Part shown: one piece after another, positions 1 through 7,880 of the stretch | Layout of the letters: the number at the start of each line of letters is the position of its first letter | Numbering within the stretch: the first letter of the stretch is position 1 | NCBI GenBank assembly: GCA_035495815.1 | Contig: DATJFH010000040.1 | Span: 1-9,045 of the forward strand | DNA length: 9,045 bases | DNA from: DATJFH01 sp035495815 | Lineage (GTDB): Bacteria > Acidobacteriota > Terriglobia > Bryobacterales > Bryobacteraceae | Direction of reading: 5' to 3' | Position numbers and translations under genes: made by a program | The notes under the pieces: generated by a model | What the model saw: only the letters and a program-made list of their open reading frames with translations | What the model was told of the DNA's origin: nothing | Database searches by the model: none

Positions 1-1197
1 GTGGGCGTGAAGGACTGCGGCTTCCAGCGTCCCGCACTTCACCGTGGATACTTCTCCGTGCAGATGATCTTCAATTTTATCGGCAGCCGCGCCGATTAAC
101 AAGGCTCCGCGCGTTTTTTCTTTCATGGCCGCCGCGAGAGGGCGATAATCGCTGTTCTTATCCTTGCCCCCGAGGATCACCCACAGCCGGCCAGGAAACG
201 CGGCCAGGGCCTTGAGCGTCGCATCGACGTTGGTGGCTTTGGAATCGTTGTACCAGGCGACGCCGTCGAGCTCGCGCACGAATTCGAGCCGATGTTCGAC
301 GCCGGGGAAACTCATCACTGCGGCGCGAATTTGCTCGTTCGTGGCGCCGGCCAGCCGCGCCATGATGGCGGCAGCCATGGTGTTCTCCAGGTTGTGAACG
401 CCGCGCAGAGGGACTTCGGCCGCCGACATGATTGGCAGGCCATCCAGAAGGATCCGGCCGCCGTCGAGACTTGCGCCTGACTCGACTTTGTTCGTCGAGC
501 TGAAGAACATGGATTTTGCGGTGGTACGTTCCACATACCCGCGCGTGACGGGATCGTCGGCGTTCAGCACGGCGAAATCGTCCGAATGCTGGTTCTCGAA
601 CAGGCGCGCCTTGGCGGCAGCGTACTTTTCGAAGGTATAGTGCCGATCCAGGTGGTCGGGCGTCACGTTGAGAGCCGCGCCGATGTGGGCTCGAAAGGAG
701 GAGATGGTTTCGAGCTGGAAACTGGAAAGCTCGAGAACGTTCCACTGTCCGGCGCGGGATGTTTTCACCAGGGATGCCGGCGGAGTACCGATATTGCCGC
801 CGATCTGCACGGGAAGCCCGCTCGCTTTCAGAATATGTCCGGTCATCGCAGTCGTGGTCGTCTTTCCGTTCGAACCGGTGATGCCGATGATTTCGCCTTG
901 CAGGAACCAGCTCGCCAGCTCCAGGTCGCCGATCACCGGAACGCCGCGCCTCCGGACCTGCTCCACCAAATCCAGGTCGGCGGGCACGCCCGGCGAGAGC
1001 ACCACCAGATCCGCTCTCTCGAATGCCGCAGCTTCCTGCGGCTGAGCGGACACGCCCAACTCTGCCAAGCGCGCATTCACCACGGACGCCTGATCCACTG
1101 CCGTAACTCGCGCTCCCTGTTCCATCAGCAACTCCACCGCCGCAACTCCGCTCCGCGCCATCCCCACAACGACTGCTCGCGCACCTTGGACCTTCAT
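1..1197 (-). CDS. murD: UDP-N-acetylmuramoyl-L-alanine--D-glutamate ligase (MurD), 3' end outside the window
   Basis: Cytoplasmic ATP-dependent ligase that adds D-glutamate to UDP-MurNAc-L-Ala. The window holds 399 codons without a stop; the family is usually about 440-460 residues, so roughly the last 50 are missing at the window edge. Seen in the translation: an N-terminal Rossmann-type stretch (VVVGMARSG, about 9-17) for UDP binding; the ATP P-loop GITGSNGKTTT at 105-115; PDHLDRH at 180-186, followed by YAAAK with Lys196 in the position of the carbamylated lysine; DSKATN at 318-323; and GGKDK at 343-347. DHLDRH and DSKATN distinguish MurD from MurC, MurE and MurF. The ATG at 1197-1195 overlaps the mraY stop as ATGA, and no Shine-Dalgarno is visible before it, so translational coupling to mraY is likely. 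By the usual dcw order ftsW and murG would follow outside the window (inference). Confidence 0.97.
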   Translation of the reverse strand, partial: MKVQGARAVVVGMARSGVAAVELLMEQGARVTAVDQASVVNARLAELGVSAQPQEAAAFERADLVVLSPGVPADLDLVEQVRRRGVPVIGDLELASWFLQGEIIGITGSNGKTTTTAMTGHILKASGLPVQIGGNIGTPPASLVKTSRAGQWNVLELSSFQLETISSFRAHIGAALNVTPDHLDRHYTFEKYAAAKARLFENQHSDDFAVLNADDPVTRGYVERTTAKSMFFSSTNKVESGASLDGGRILLDGLPIMSAAEVPLRGVHNLENTMAAAIMARLAGATNEQIRAAVMSFPGVEHRLEFVRELDGVAWYNDSKATNVDATLKALAAFPGRLWVILGGKDKNSDYRPLAAAMKEKTRGALLIGAAADKIEDHLHGEVSTVKCGTLEAAVLHAH

Positions 1198-2327
1198 CGA
1201 AGTTTGAGCGTCGTCAGCGCGAACAGCGCCATCACCAGGCCGGCGATCCAGAAACGGATGATCACTTTGGATTCGGCCCACCCCAATGCTTCGAAGTGAT
1301 GATGAAGCGGAGCCATCTTGAAAATCCGCTTTCCACGCAGCTTGAAGCTGCCCACTTGAAGGATCACCGACAGAGCCTCGAGCACATATACGCCGCCAAT
1401 GAACGGCAGCAGCAGCTCCTGCTTCAACAATACGGCGACCGTCGCCAGACCGCCGCCAAGGGCCAGCGATCCCACGTCGCCCATGAAGATTTCCGCGGGG
1501 TGCGCGTTGTACCACAGGAAACCGAGCGACGCGCCGGTCATCGCCGCGCAAAAAATGGTCAGCTCCGCGGCGTCGCGGGGACGCGACAATTCGAGATAGC
1601 GCGCGAAGTCGGCGTTGCCTTCGAGATAGGCCAGCACGGTCATGGCTCCCGCGGCGATCAGCATCAGCCCGATGGCGAGGCCATCCAGGCCGTCGGTCAG
1701 ATTCACTGCATTGGACGCTCCCACCAGCACCATGGCGACGAAAAGGAAGAAGAAACTGAACGCCAGCGGATAGGTCCAGGGATTGGTCAGCCAGGAGTGA
1801 ATCAGCAGATCCGGCTTGAAATCCTTGAAGAACGGCACGTTCATTTCCATCGAGTAAAAACGGCTGGCGTTCATACCCAGGAGCAGGACGCCCACCAGCA
1901 TGGCGGCCAGCACCTCCAGCGCCAGTTTCTGGCGCGCCGTGAGTCCCAGATTTTGCTTGCGCCGGACTTTGGCGTAGTCGTCCCAGAAACCGATGGCTCC
2001 GAAGCTCACCAATCCGGCCAGGGCGACCCACACGGCGGGCTTGCGCAGGTTGGCCCACAGCAACGTCGAAATCACGATTGCGGCGCAAATCAGCAAGCCG
2101 CCCATGGTCGGAGTTCCGGCTTTCTTCTGATGCGAAACCGGACCTTCTTCGCGAATGAACTGACCGATCTGGAATTTCCGCAGCCGGTCGATGAACCAGG
2201 GACCGAGCACCACGAAAATCAGCAGTGCCGTCAGGCTGGCCATGGCGGTGCGAAACGTTTCGTACTGAAAAATGCGGAACGGCGAGAATTGATGATACAG
2301 GTGTTCGTATCCGAGCCAGTACAGCAT
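1194..2327 (-). CDS. mraY: Phospho-N-acetylmuramoyl-pentapeptide-transferase (MraY)
   Basis: Integral membrane enzyme that transfers phospho-MurNAc-pentapeptide from UDP to undecaprenyl phosphate, forming lipid I. The 377 residues compare with about 360 in E. coli. The sequence shows the hallmark set in order: GTPTMGG (71-77), the catalytic aspartate pair DD at 116-117 in FWDDYAK, NLTDGLDG (209-216), FMGDVGSLALGG (281-292) and the triple histidine MAPLHHH (338-344). Hydrophobic segments alternate along the whole chain, as expected for a ten-helix protein. The region around 150-185, before helix NPWTYPLAFSFFFLF, is somewhat longer than in E. coli and accounts for much of the extra length. The ATG at 2327 lies 3 bp after the murF stop and has a strong Shine-Dalgarno; the N-terminus MLYWLGYEHL matches the typical short MraY leader. 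The stop overlaps the murD start by 4 bp. Confidence 0.98.
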   Translation of the reverse strand: MLYWLGYEHLYHQFSPFRIFQYETFRTAMASLTALLIFVVLGPWFIDRLRKFQIGQFIREEGPVSHQKKAGTPTMGGLLICAAIVISTLLWANLRKPAVWVALAGLVSFGAIGFWDDYAKVRRKQNLGLTARQKLALEVLAAMLVGVLLLGMNASRFYSMEMNVPFFKDFKPDLLIHSWLTNPWTYPLAFSFFFLFVAMVLVGASNAVNLTDGLDGLAIGLMLIAAGAMTVLAYLEGNADFARYLELSRPRDAAELTIFCAAMTGASLGFLWYNAHPAEIFMGDVGSLALGGGLATVAVLLKQELLLPFIGGVYVLEALSVILQVGSFKLRGKRIFKMAPLHHHFEALGWAESKVIIRFWIAGLVMALFALTTLKLR

Positions 2328-2330
2328 GGA

Positions 2331-3698
2331 TCAGCTTCTTCCTCCTTCCGGGGAGGCGAGAAACTGCTCCAGGGCAAGCTCCACGTGAATCCCACGGGAA
2401 CCCTTGAATAGAACTGCGTCTCCAGGCTGCGCAAGCGAGCGCACCAGCTGGCCGGCCGGGATGGGGTCGTCGAAAAAAAACGCGGCGTCAGCCCGAAGGC
2501 CGGAACGCTTGGCCGCGTCCAACATGTAGCAGGCCGCGCCGCGTAATCCAACGAGCACATCAATTCCGCACTCCGCTGCGTAGTTTCCTACCGCGCGGTG
2601 AAGCGGCTCAGCCCAGCGGCCGAGTTCGAGCATCTCCCCCAGAACCGCGAACCGGCGCCGCGCCGGAGTATCGCGCAGCACGGCGAGCATGGCCCGCGCC
2701 GCGTCTGGATTGGAGTTGTAGCAATCGTTAAACACAAGAATTCCCCGGTGCCGGAACCGTTCCCCGCGCATCTTGCCGGGCTGAATATTGCGGACCCGCT
2801 CCGTCAAGCGATCGGGAGCGATCCCGAATACGCCAGCTACCGCAATCCCGGCCAGGAGGTTGGACACGCTGTGGTGGCCAGTCAGGGGGCTTTCGAATTT
2901 CACCGCGCCCACGCGGAACGTCACGCCGTCTTCGGTAAACCGGACGTCTTGGGCGCGCACATTCGCGCCCTCGGATTCGCCGTAGGTGATCACCGGACCC
3001 TTATGGGCACGTGTATGTACAGCCGCGAACGCCGCCACGCGCGCGTCATCCGCATTCAAGACTGCCGTGCCATTCGAAGGGAGCGCTTCGATCAGCTCCC
3101 GCTTGGCGGCGGCGATGCCCTCGATCGAATCGAAGCTTTCCATGTGCGCCGCGCCGACGTTGGTCACCACGCCCACGTTGGGCCGGGCGATTTCGGCCAG
3201 CGCGCGAATCTCGCCGGCATGGTTCATCCCCATTTCGAGAACCGCGACCCGGGCCTGATCGTCGACGCGCAGCAAGGAGAGCGGCAGCCCTACGTGGTTG
3301 TTCAGATTCCCTTCCGTCTTGGCCGTCTTGATTCCCTCCGACAACATCTCCGCGATCACGTCCTTAGTGGTGGTTTTCCCGGCGCTACCGGTGACGCCGA
3401 CCACGTCTCCGGCCCATTCCCGGCGAGCGGCTGACGCCAGCGTCTGGAGCGCCGCCAATGAATCTTCAACTCTCAGCACCGGAGCGCCTTCAACCTCTCG
3501 ATCGACAACCGCCCCGGCCGCGCCTTTCTTCAATACCTCGGCGACGTAGGCGTGCCCGTCGTGATTCGGTCCGCGCAGGGCGAAATACAGATCGCCGGGG
3601 CGCAGCGTCCGCGAATCCACGCTCCAGCCCGTCACTGGAGCATCCGTCTCGATCGGCCGCCCAAGCTGTGCCGCCACCCACCTCAGCGGCTTGTTCAT
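2331..3698 (-). CDS. murF: UDP-N-acetylmuramoyl-tripeptide--D-alanyl-D-alanine ligase (MurF)
   Basis: Cytoplasmic ATP-dependent ligase that adds the D-Ala-D-Ala dipeptide to the UDP-MurNAc-tripeptide, completing the pentapeptide precursor. The 455 residues are a normal family length (E. coli about 452). Visible features: an N-terminal substrate domain with VDSRTLRPGDLYFAL (27-41); P-loop GVTGSAGKTTT (101-111), with Ala where MurD and MurE carry Asn; TEGNLNNHVGLPL (128-140); EMGMNHAGEI (155-164); the central domain motif HHSVSNLLAG (275-284); NDCYNSNP (324-331); and the C-terminal VLFKGSRG (429-436). EMGMNHAGEI and DCYNSNP are characteristic of MurF. The ATG at 3698 overlaps the murE stop as ATGA, and AAGGA stands 9 nt upstream, which supports this start. 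Confidence 0.98.
   Translation of the reverse strand: MNKPLRWVAAQLGRPIETDAPVTGWSVDSRTLRPGDLYFALRGPNHDGHAYVAEVLKKGAAGAVVDREVEGAPVLRVEDSLAALQTLASAARREWAGDVVGVTGSAGKTTTKDVIAEMLSEGIKTAKTEGNLNNHVGLPLSLLRVDDQARVAVLEMGMNHAGEIRALAEIARPNVGVVTNVGAAHMESFDSIEGIAAAKRELIEALPSNGTAVLNADDARVAAFAAVHTRAHKGPVITYGESEGANVRAQDVRFTEDGVTFRVGAVKFESPLTGHHSVSNLLAGIAVAGVFGIAPDRLTERVRNIQPGKMRGERFRHRGILVFNDCYNSNPDAARAMLAVLRDTPARRRFAVLGEMLELGRWAEPLHRAVGNYAAECGIDVLVGLRGAACYMLDAAKRSGLRADAAFFFDDPIPAGQLVRSLAQPGDAVLFKGSRGIHVELALEQFLASPEGGRS
2341..2347 (-). promoter_or_regulatory. Strong Shine-Dalgarno for mraY, inside the murF 3' end
   Basis: On the minus strand AAGGAGG lies 13 nt before the mraY ATG, within the last codons of murF. 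It is the clearest ribosome-binding site in the window. Most other junctions of the mur run use an ATGA overlap with little or no Shine-Dalgarno, whereas the murF-mraY junction does not overlap. The spacing is a little longer than ideal. Confidence 0.7.
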
Positions 3699-5191
3699 TC
3701 AGGCTTGTCCTTGTATCCAAATGATCGAAGAACCTCCCGCGCCGTTTCTCGATCGTCGAAATGAATGGTCCGATCCTTCAGGACTTGATACGTTTCGTGA
3801 CCCTTACCCGCGATCAGCACCACATCGTCGGGTTGGGCTTCCTGGATCGCGAGTTGAATCGCCTTTCCGCGGTCGGGCTCGGCGACATGCCGGGTATCGA
3901 AGCGCCGCAAGCCGACCATCACGTCATTCATGATCGACAACGGATCTTCTGAACGGGGGTTATCCGACGTCAGCACGACAAAATCGCTGAGCTCGGCGGC
4001 GGCCATCCCCATGAGGGGGCGCTTGGTGCGGTCACGGTCGCCTCCGCAGCCGAACAGCGTGATCACTCTACTCTTTGAAAGACTACGGGCGGTCTGGATC
4101 GCATTGCGGAGCGCATCGTCCGTGTGGGCGTAGTCCACGGCAACCAGGAACGGCTGACCTAAATCGACGGGTTCGAAGCGGCCCGGCACGGCGCGGCAAG
4201 CGGCCACCGAGCCCGCCATGGCTTCCAGATCCAGGCCATAGCTCAAACCGGCGCCCAGGGCGGCCAGAATATTCGATACGTTCACTTGCCCTAACAACGG
4301 TGATTCCACTTTCGCACGACGGGTGTTCCAGGTTACGTCAAAAGCCAAACCAGTAAATCCGGAGATGATATTCTCCGCCCGTAAATCGGCTTGGTCCGTG
4401 AGCCCGTACCAGATGGTGCGTGAGCCCGATGCTCCTGGCTGCATGGTTTTAGACACCGGGTCGTCAGCATTCAGCACGGCCCAGCGGGGACCGGGCTGCC
4501 CTGGGTTTGGAGATTTGAACAGAAGGCGTTTGGCGGCGCCGTACTCTTCCATGGTTCCGTGAAAGTCCAGGTGGTCGCGGGTCAGGTTGGTGAATACGGC
4601 GGTATGAAAGCGGAGTCCGTGGACCCGGCCTAGCGCCAGCGCGTGGGAAGAGACTTCGGTAATCAAATGGGTGCCGCCGCGGGTTTCTAGCTGCGAGGCG
4701 AACCGCATGATATCGAGCGATTCCGGCGTGGTGTTCGGAGACGGCAGGACGTGGCCGGCCAAGCGGTATTCGATGGTGCCAATCAGTCCTGTCACCTTGC
4801 CGGCGGCCCGCAGCAGCGTCTCGATCAGGTACGCGGTGGTGGTTTTGCCGTTGGTGCCGGTGATTCCCGTAAAGAGGACGCGCTCGTCGGGGCGATGGTA
4901 GAAATTACGCGCAGCGACGGCCAGTGCCTGGCGGCCGTGTTCGACCTGGATCCAAACACCGGCGAACTCGACCGGCCGGGGCAACTCGCTAGCCACTGCC
5001 AGCGCGCCCTTGGTCAGCGCGTCCTGCGCAAACTGGCGGCCATCGACGCGGGATCCGGGGAACGCAAAAAACAAGAAGCCCTTCTCCACTCGCCGTGAAT
5101 CGTATTCGAGGCCGGCCACATCCAGGCCGCCCAGCTCCGGCGTGAGCGCTTCGCGGAGCGCCACCCCCGCCAGCAGCTCACTGAGCTTCAT
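3695..5191 (-). CDS. murE: UDP-N-acetylmuramoyl-L-alanyl-D-glutamate--2,6-diaminopimelate ligase (MurE)
   Basis: Cytoplasmic ligase that adds the third amino acid of the stem peptide to UDP-MurNAc-L-Ala-D-Glu. The 498 residues match the family (E. coli 495). Visible features: LEYDSRRVEKGFLFFAFPG (28-46) in the N-terminal uridine-binding domain; P-loop GITGTNGKTTT (109-119); NTTPESLD (153-160); EVSSHAL (179-185); NLTRDHLDFHG (202-212); YGAAK with Lys221 at the carbamylated-lysine position; GCGGDRDRTKRP (381-392); DNPRSEDP (410-417); and AGKGHE (461-466). The DNPR motif is the known signature for meso-diaminopimelate rather than lysine, so the organism probably has A1gamma-type peptidoglycan (inference from the motif). 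The ATG at 5191 overlaps the ftsI stop by 4 bp, with no convincing Shine-Dalgarno, so coupling to ftsI translation is likely. Confidence 0.98.
   Translation of the reverse strand: MKLSELLAGVALREALTPELGGLDVAGLEYDSRRVEKGFLFFAFPGSRVDGRQFAQDALTKGALAVASELPRPVEFAGVWIQVEHGRQALAVAARNFYHRPDERVLFTGITGTNGKTTTAYLIETLLRAAGKVTGLIGTIEYRLAGHVLPSPNTTPESLDIMRFASQLETRGGTHLITEVSSHALALGRVHGLRFHTAVFTNLTRDHLDFHGTMEEYGAAKRLLFKSPNPGQPGPRWAVLNADDPVSKTMQPGASGSRTIWYGLTDQADLRAENIISGFTGLAFDVTWNTRRAKVESPLLGQVNVSNILAALGAGLSYGLDLEAMAGSVAACRAVPGRFEPVDLGQPFLVAVDYAHTDDALRNAIQTARSLSKSRVITLFGCGGDRDRTKRPLMGMAAAELSDFVVLTSDNPRSEDPLSIMNDVMVGLRRFDTRHVAEPDRGKAIQLAIQEAQPDDVVLIAGKGHETYQVLKDRTIHFDDRETAREVLRSFGYKDKPE
3708..3712 (-). promoter_or_regulatory. 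Shine-Dalgarno for murF, inside the murE 3' end
   Basis: AAGGA on the minus strand, 9 nt before the murF ATG and within the last codons of murE. The spacing is good and fixes the start that overlaps the murE stop. Confidence 0.5.
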
Positions 5192-7287
5192 CGCCCGAAT
5201 TGAACCCGCACGAGCGCGTGGGGACGCAGAGGGGTGCCGGGTGGCGGGTCCTGGCTGCGGGCGAGCCCGCTACCATGCACCTCCACGGGGAAACCGGCGG
5301 CGGCCGATTCCTCCAGCACGGAACGCAACGATTTTCCCGAGAAATCCGGAGCGCGCGGTCCGCCCGGCATCTCCGTGCTCGCGGTCAAAAAAGGCCGCCG
5401 GTCCGAGGAAGAGATCTCGGCCGAAGCCGAAGCGTCGTCCTGGACCGGCGGCGGAGTGACGGAGGATACAGGTCGTTGTCCCGGCGGGGCGAACAGTCCC
5501 GCTCGAGATGAATCTTTGGTTAAATCTTTGGGCGAATCTTTAGACACCTGCGCCGCACGCAGCTCGCCCTCAGGAAGATCCTTGGGCACATCGAGCATCC
5601 GCAGTGCATCCATGGCCACTTCGCGGAAGACCGGCGCGGCGACGGGTCCGCCGTATCCGGCCGTGCCGCCAGTGGTGTGGTTCAGCGTCACGGCGATCAC
5701 GATTTGCGGATTCGCCACCGGCGCGAAACCGAGGAAACTCGCGTTGTAGTTGTGGGTGTAGAGGTGTGCCTTGGCGTCGTAGATCTGCGCCGATCCGGTT
5801 TTTCCGCCCGAGGTATAACCCCTCAGATTCGCGAGTCCGCGGCCGGTGCCGCGCAGCACAACGCCCTCCATCAGTTGGCGCATGGTAATGGTAGTCTCGG
5901 GACGCAGGATCCGCACGGGCGGCTCGGGAGCGATGCGCTGCAGCGGCTGGCCGGGCTTTTGGCGCGCGATCACCAGCCGCGGCTTCACCTTCAGGCCGCC
6001 ATTGGCCACGGCCGCTCCGGCCACCGCGAGCTGCAGCGACGTCACGCTGACTTCGTGGCCCATGGCGAGCGATCCGATCGAGCTCGGCATCCACTGCTTC
6101 ACGTCGCGCAGGTTGCCGCCCGATTCACCCGCCAGCTCGATCCCGGTCTTCTGGCCGAATCCGAACAGCCTCTGGTACTTGTAAAGCGGCCGTTCACCGG
6201 TCCTCAGGGCGATTTGAATCGCGCCGATGTTGCTCGATTTCGCCAGTACATCAGCCACGCTCAGCACCGAGTACCGATGGGTATCGTGAATCACCCGGCC
6301 GTAAAGGTTGATGCTCCCGTTGCCGCAGTTGATCAGCGTATCGGGGCTCAGGTTGGTGGATTCGAAGGCAGCCGAAAGCGTGACCACTTTGAAAACGCTG
6401 CCGGGTTCAAACGGGGTCGATATGGCCAGGTTGCTGCGCGCCGCGGGATCCTCGCCGGGCTGCGGCGGAAGATTGGGATCGTAACGCGGATAATTGGCCA
6501 TCGCCAGTATATCGCCGGTGTACGGATTGATAGCGACGATGGAGCCGGTGCGCGCGTGGCTGGAGGCGATGGCTTTGTCCAGCTGCCGCTCCGCCTCATA
6601 TTGCAGGTTGGGATCGATACTGAGCGTAAGATTGGCACCGGCTTCGGGCGCCCGCGTCACATAGGATTCGTAGGGAGTCTGATGGACGTCGGTGAATTCG
6701 CGCGCCAGGCCCGGACGCCCGGCCAGATCCTCTTCGAAGGAAGACTCGATCCCGGCGCTGCCGCGCTCCGCATCGGTGCCCTCCAGATACCCGATGGCGC
6801 CCACCACATGCGAGGCCAGCGTTCCGTGCGGATAAAAGCGGCGGAGCTCGGTGCGGAATTCGACGTAGGGGAGCTTCTTGCTGCGCAGGCGGTCGGCCGG
6901 TTTCGCATCGAGCTTGCGCGCCACCCACATAAAATGACTGCCGCGCGCCTGGTAGGCACGGAGCCGCTGGTACAGCTGGGGGCGGTCCACATCCAGCGTG
7001 CGGGAGAGAACATCGGCGGCGATCTTCAGATCCGGAATTTTTTGCGGATCGACGGCTACCGAGTCGGCCGGCAGGGTCTTGGCCAGCGGCTGCCCGGTGC
7101 GGTCGAGGATCGACCCGCGCAGGGCTTGCACTTCCACGGTTCTCTGCTGCTGCTGTTCGGCCAGGCGCAGCAGGTCGTCGTGCCGGATTACCTGCAGCCA
7201 GACCAGCCGCCCGAAAATGGCGACGGCCCACGCGAGCAGCGCCCACAGCAACCATTGAAGACGCTGGGTGGTGGGAGGAAGAGGCAT
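5188..7287 (-). CDS. ftsI: Septal peptidoglycan D,D-transpeptidase FtsI (class B penicillin-binding protein) with a C-terminal PASTA domain
   Basis: Membrane-anchored transpeptidase that cross-links septal peptidoglycan in the periplasm, normally together with the FtsW polymerase. The 699 residues contain: a short cytoplasmic start and one membrane helix (about 11-34); the non-catalytic dimerisation domain from about 50, including RGSILDRTG (57-65) and the FYPHGTLASHVVGAIGYLEG stretch (151-170); and the transpeptidase domain with active-site SVFK (Ser297, Lys300), SSN (351-353) and KTGSA (496-500). The last motif has Ser where KTGTA is usual. A hydrophilic linker (about 568-642) with KD repeats leads to one PASTA-like domain (about 645-699, PDFSGKSLRSVLEESAAAGF onward). 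E. coli FtsI is about 588 residues without PASTA; the tail recalls Firmicutes PBP2x/SpoVD. The ATG at 7287 is 19 bp after the ftsL stop with only a weak GCGGA upstream. Position between ftsL and murE supports FtsI rather than an elongation PBP. Confidence 0.96.
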   Translation of the reverse strand: MPLPPTTQRLQWLLWALLAWAVAIFGRLVWLQVIRHDDLLRLAEQQQQRTVEVQALRGSILDRTGQPLAKTLPADSVAVDPQKIPDLKIAADVLSRTLDVDRPQLYQRLRAYQARGSHFMWVARKLDAKPADRLRSKKLPYVEFRTELRRFYPHGTLASHVVGAIGYLEGTDAERGSAGIESSFEEDLAGRPGLAREFTDVHQTPYESYVTRAPEAGANLTLSIDPNLQYEAERQLDKAIASSHARTGSIVAINPYTGDILAMANYPRYDPNLPPQPGEDPAARSNLAISTPFEPGSVFKVVTLSAAFESTNLSPDTLINCGNGSINLYGRVIHDTHRYSVLSVADVLAKSSNIGAIQIALRTGERPLYKYQRLFGFGQKTGIELAGESGGNLRDVKQWMPSSIGSLAMGHEVSVTSLQLAVAGAAVANGGLKVKPRLVIARQKPGQPLQRIAPEPPVRILRPETTITMRQLMEGVVLRGTGRGLANLRGYTSGGKTGSAQIYDAKAHLYTHNYNASFLGFAPVANPQIVIAVTLNHTTGGTAGYGGPVAAPVFREVAMDALRMLDVPKDLPEGELRAAQVSKDSPKDLTKDSSRAGLFAPPGQRPVSSVTPPPVQDDASASAEISSSDRRPFLTASTEMPGGPRAPDFSGKSLRSVLEESAAAGFPVEVHGSGLARSQDPPPGTPLRPHALVRVQFGR
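5507..5542 (-). repeat. Three 12-bp tandem units in the ftsI linker
   Basis: Three consecutive 12-bp units, on the plus strand gatgaatctttg, gttaaatctttg and ggcgaatcttta. Read in the ftsI frame they encode KDSP, KDLT and KDSS (residues 583-594). A diverged PKDLP at about 568-572 may be an older copy. The stretch is more AT-rich than its surroundings and lies in the hydrophilic linker between the transpeptidase and PASTA domains, where length changes of 4 residues should be tolerated. Confidence 0.75.
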
Positions 7288-7306
7288 CGCACGTTTTCCG
7301 CCGGAA

Positions 7307-7858
7307 CTACTTCCCGTTCCCTTCTGCGGAGGGCGCCGCAGTGTTGATGGGCGCCGCGGACCTCATGGGGAGAGACTCATGTTGTCCGGAGTTCTGCGCC
7401 ACTTGCGCGTCCGCTTGACCGTCCAGGTACACCACTTTCTGCGGCGCAGGATCGATGAACTGCTGGCTGCGCGCCAGTTCCTCCATGCGGGCCGGGGAGA
7501 GCAGTTCGGCTTCCTGCAGTTCGAGGGAAGCCCGTTCGTTGGCCAGGCGGTGCGCATCCTCGCGCAGAGTTTGAATCTGGTAACCCGCCAGCAGGCCATA
7601 AGCGCCGGGAAGCAGAACGGCGATCAGAAGCACGGCCGCGGCCACAACCGAGCCGATCAGCTTCCAGCACGCCTCGCGCGCCTGCGGATCGGCAGCGCGT
7701 ACCACGCGGCTGTTGTCGATCCGCTTGACGTAAAAAAAGATGTCTTCGTTGGCGAACGGGCGCACCGGGGCAGGCGCCTCGGCGATGTGCGCAGCCGTTG
7801 CGCCCCGATTCATTCCGTTCTCAAAGAGTTTGTCTAGTACAGTCGCTAGCGTAGCCAT
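7307..7858 (-). CDS. ftsL: FtsL-like single-pass division protein with long cytoplasmic N-terminus
   Basis: The 183-residue product has the FtsL plan: one membrane helix (about 67-91, LIGSVVAAAVLLIAVLLPG) followed by a predicted coiled coil (about 92-135, rich in Leu, Glu, Arg and Gln), then a low-complexity Ala/Pro/Gln tail. FtsL bridges FtsQ/FtsB to FtsW/FtsI at the divisome. Primary sequence is poorly conserved in this family, so the call rests on topology plus location between rsmH and ftsI. It is longer than E. coli FtsL (121 residues) because of about 65 N-terminal cytoplasmic residues, including FFYVKRIDNSRVVR (41-54), and a C-terminal extension. The ATG at 7858 has AAGG 9 nt upstream and lies 22 bp after the rsmH stop. 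Met16 (7813) is an alternative start, but its upstream context is no better. The conserved-looking 41-54 segment lies after both candidate starts. Confidence 0.82.
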   Translation of the reverse strand: MATLATVLDKLFENGMNRGATAAHIAEAPAPVRPFANEDIFFYVKRIDNSRVVRAADPQAREACWKLIGSVVAAAVLLIAVLLPGAYGLLAGYQIQTLREDAHRLANERASLELQEAELLSPARMEELARSQQFIDPAPQKVVYLDGQADAQVAQNSGQHESLPMRSAAPINTAAPSAEGNGK

Positions 7859-7880
7859 CTTGCCCGACCTTGCTCCCTCT

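Noticed and set aside
586..1299. 237-codon plus-strand open frame opposite murD
   Set aside because: Shadow of MurD, whose P-loop and DSKATN motifs prove the minus frame; no domain on the plus frame.
1296..2411. 371-codon plus-strand open frame opposite mraY
   Set aside because: It mirrors the MraY coding frame, is full of His, Gln and Arg and has no recognisable motif; MraY is certain on the other strand.
2598..3434. 278-codon plus-strand open frame opposite murF
   Set aside because: Shadow of MurF with biased composition and no motif.
5677..7347. 556-codon open frame on the plus strand opposite ftsI
   Set aside because: It lies antisense to a fully motif-bearing ftsI. Its composition (His, Arg, Gly and Gln rich, no domain) is that of a mirror frame in GC-rich DNA, and it has no credible initiation context.
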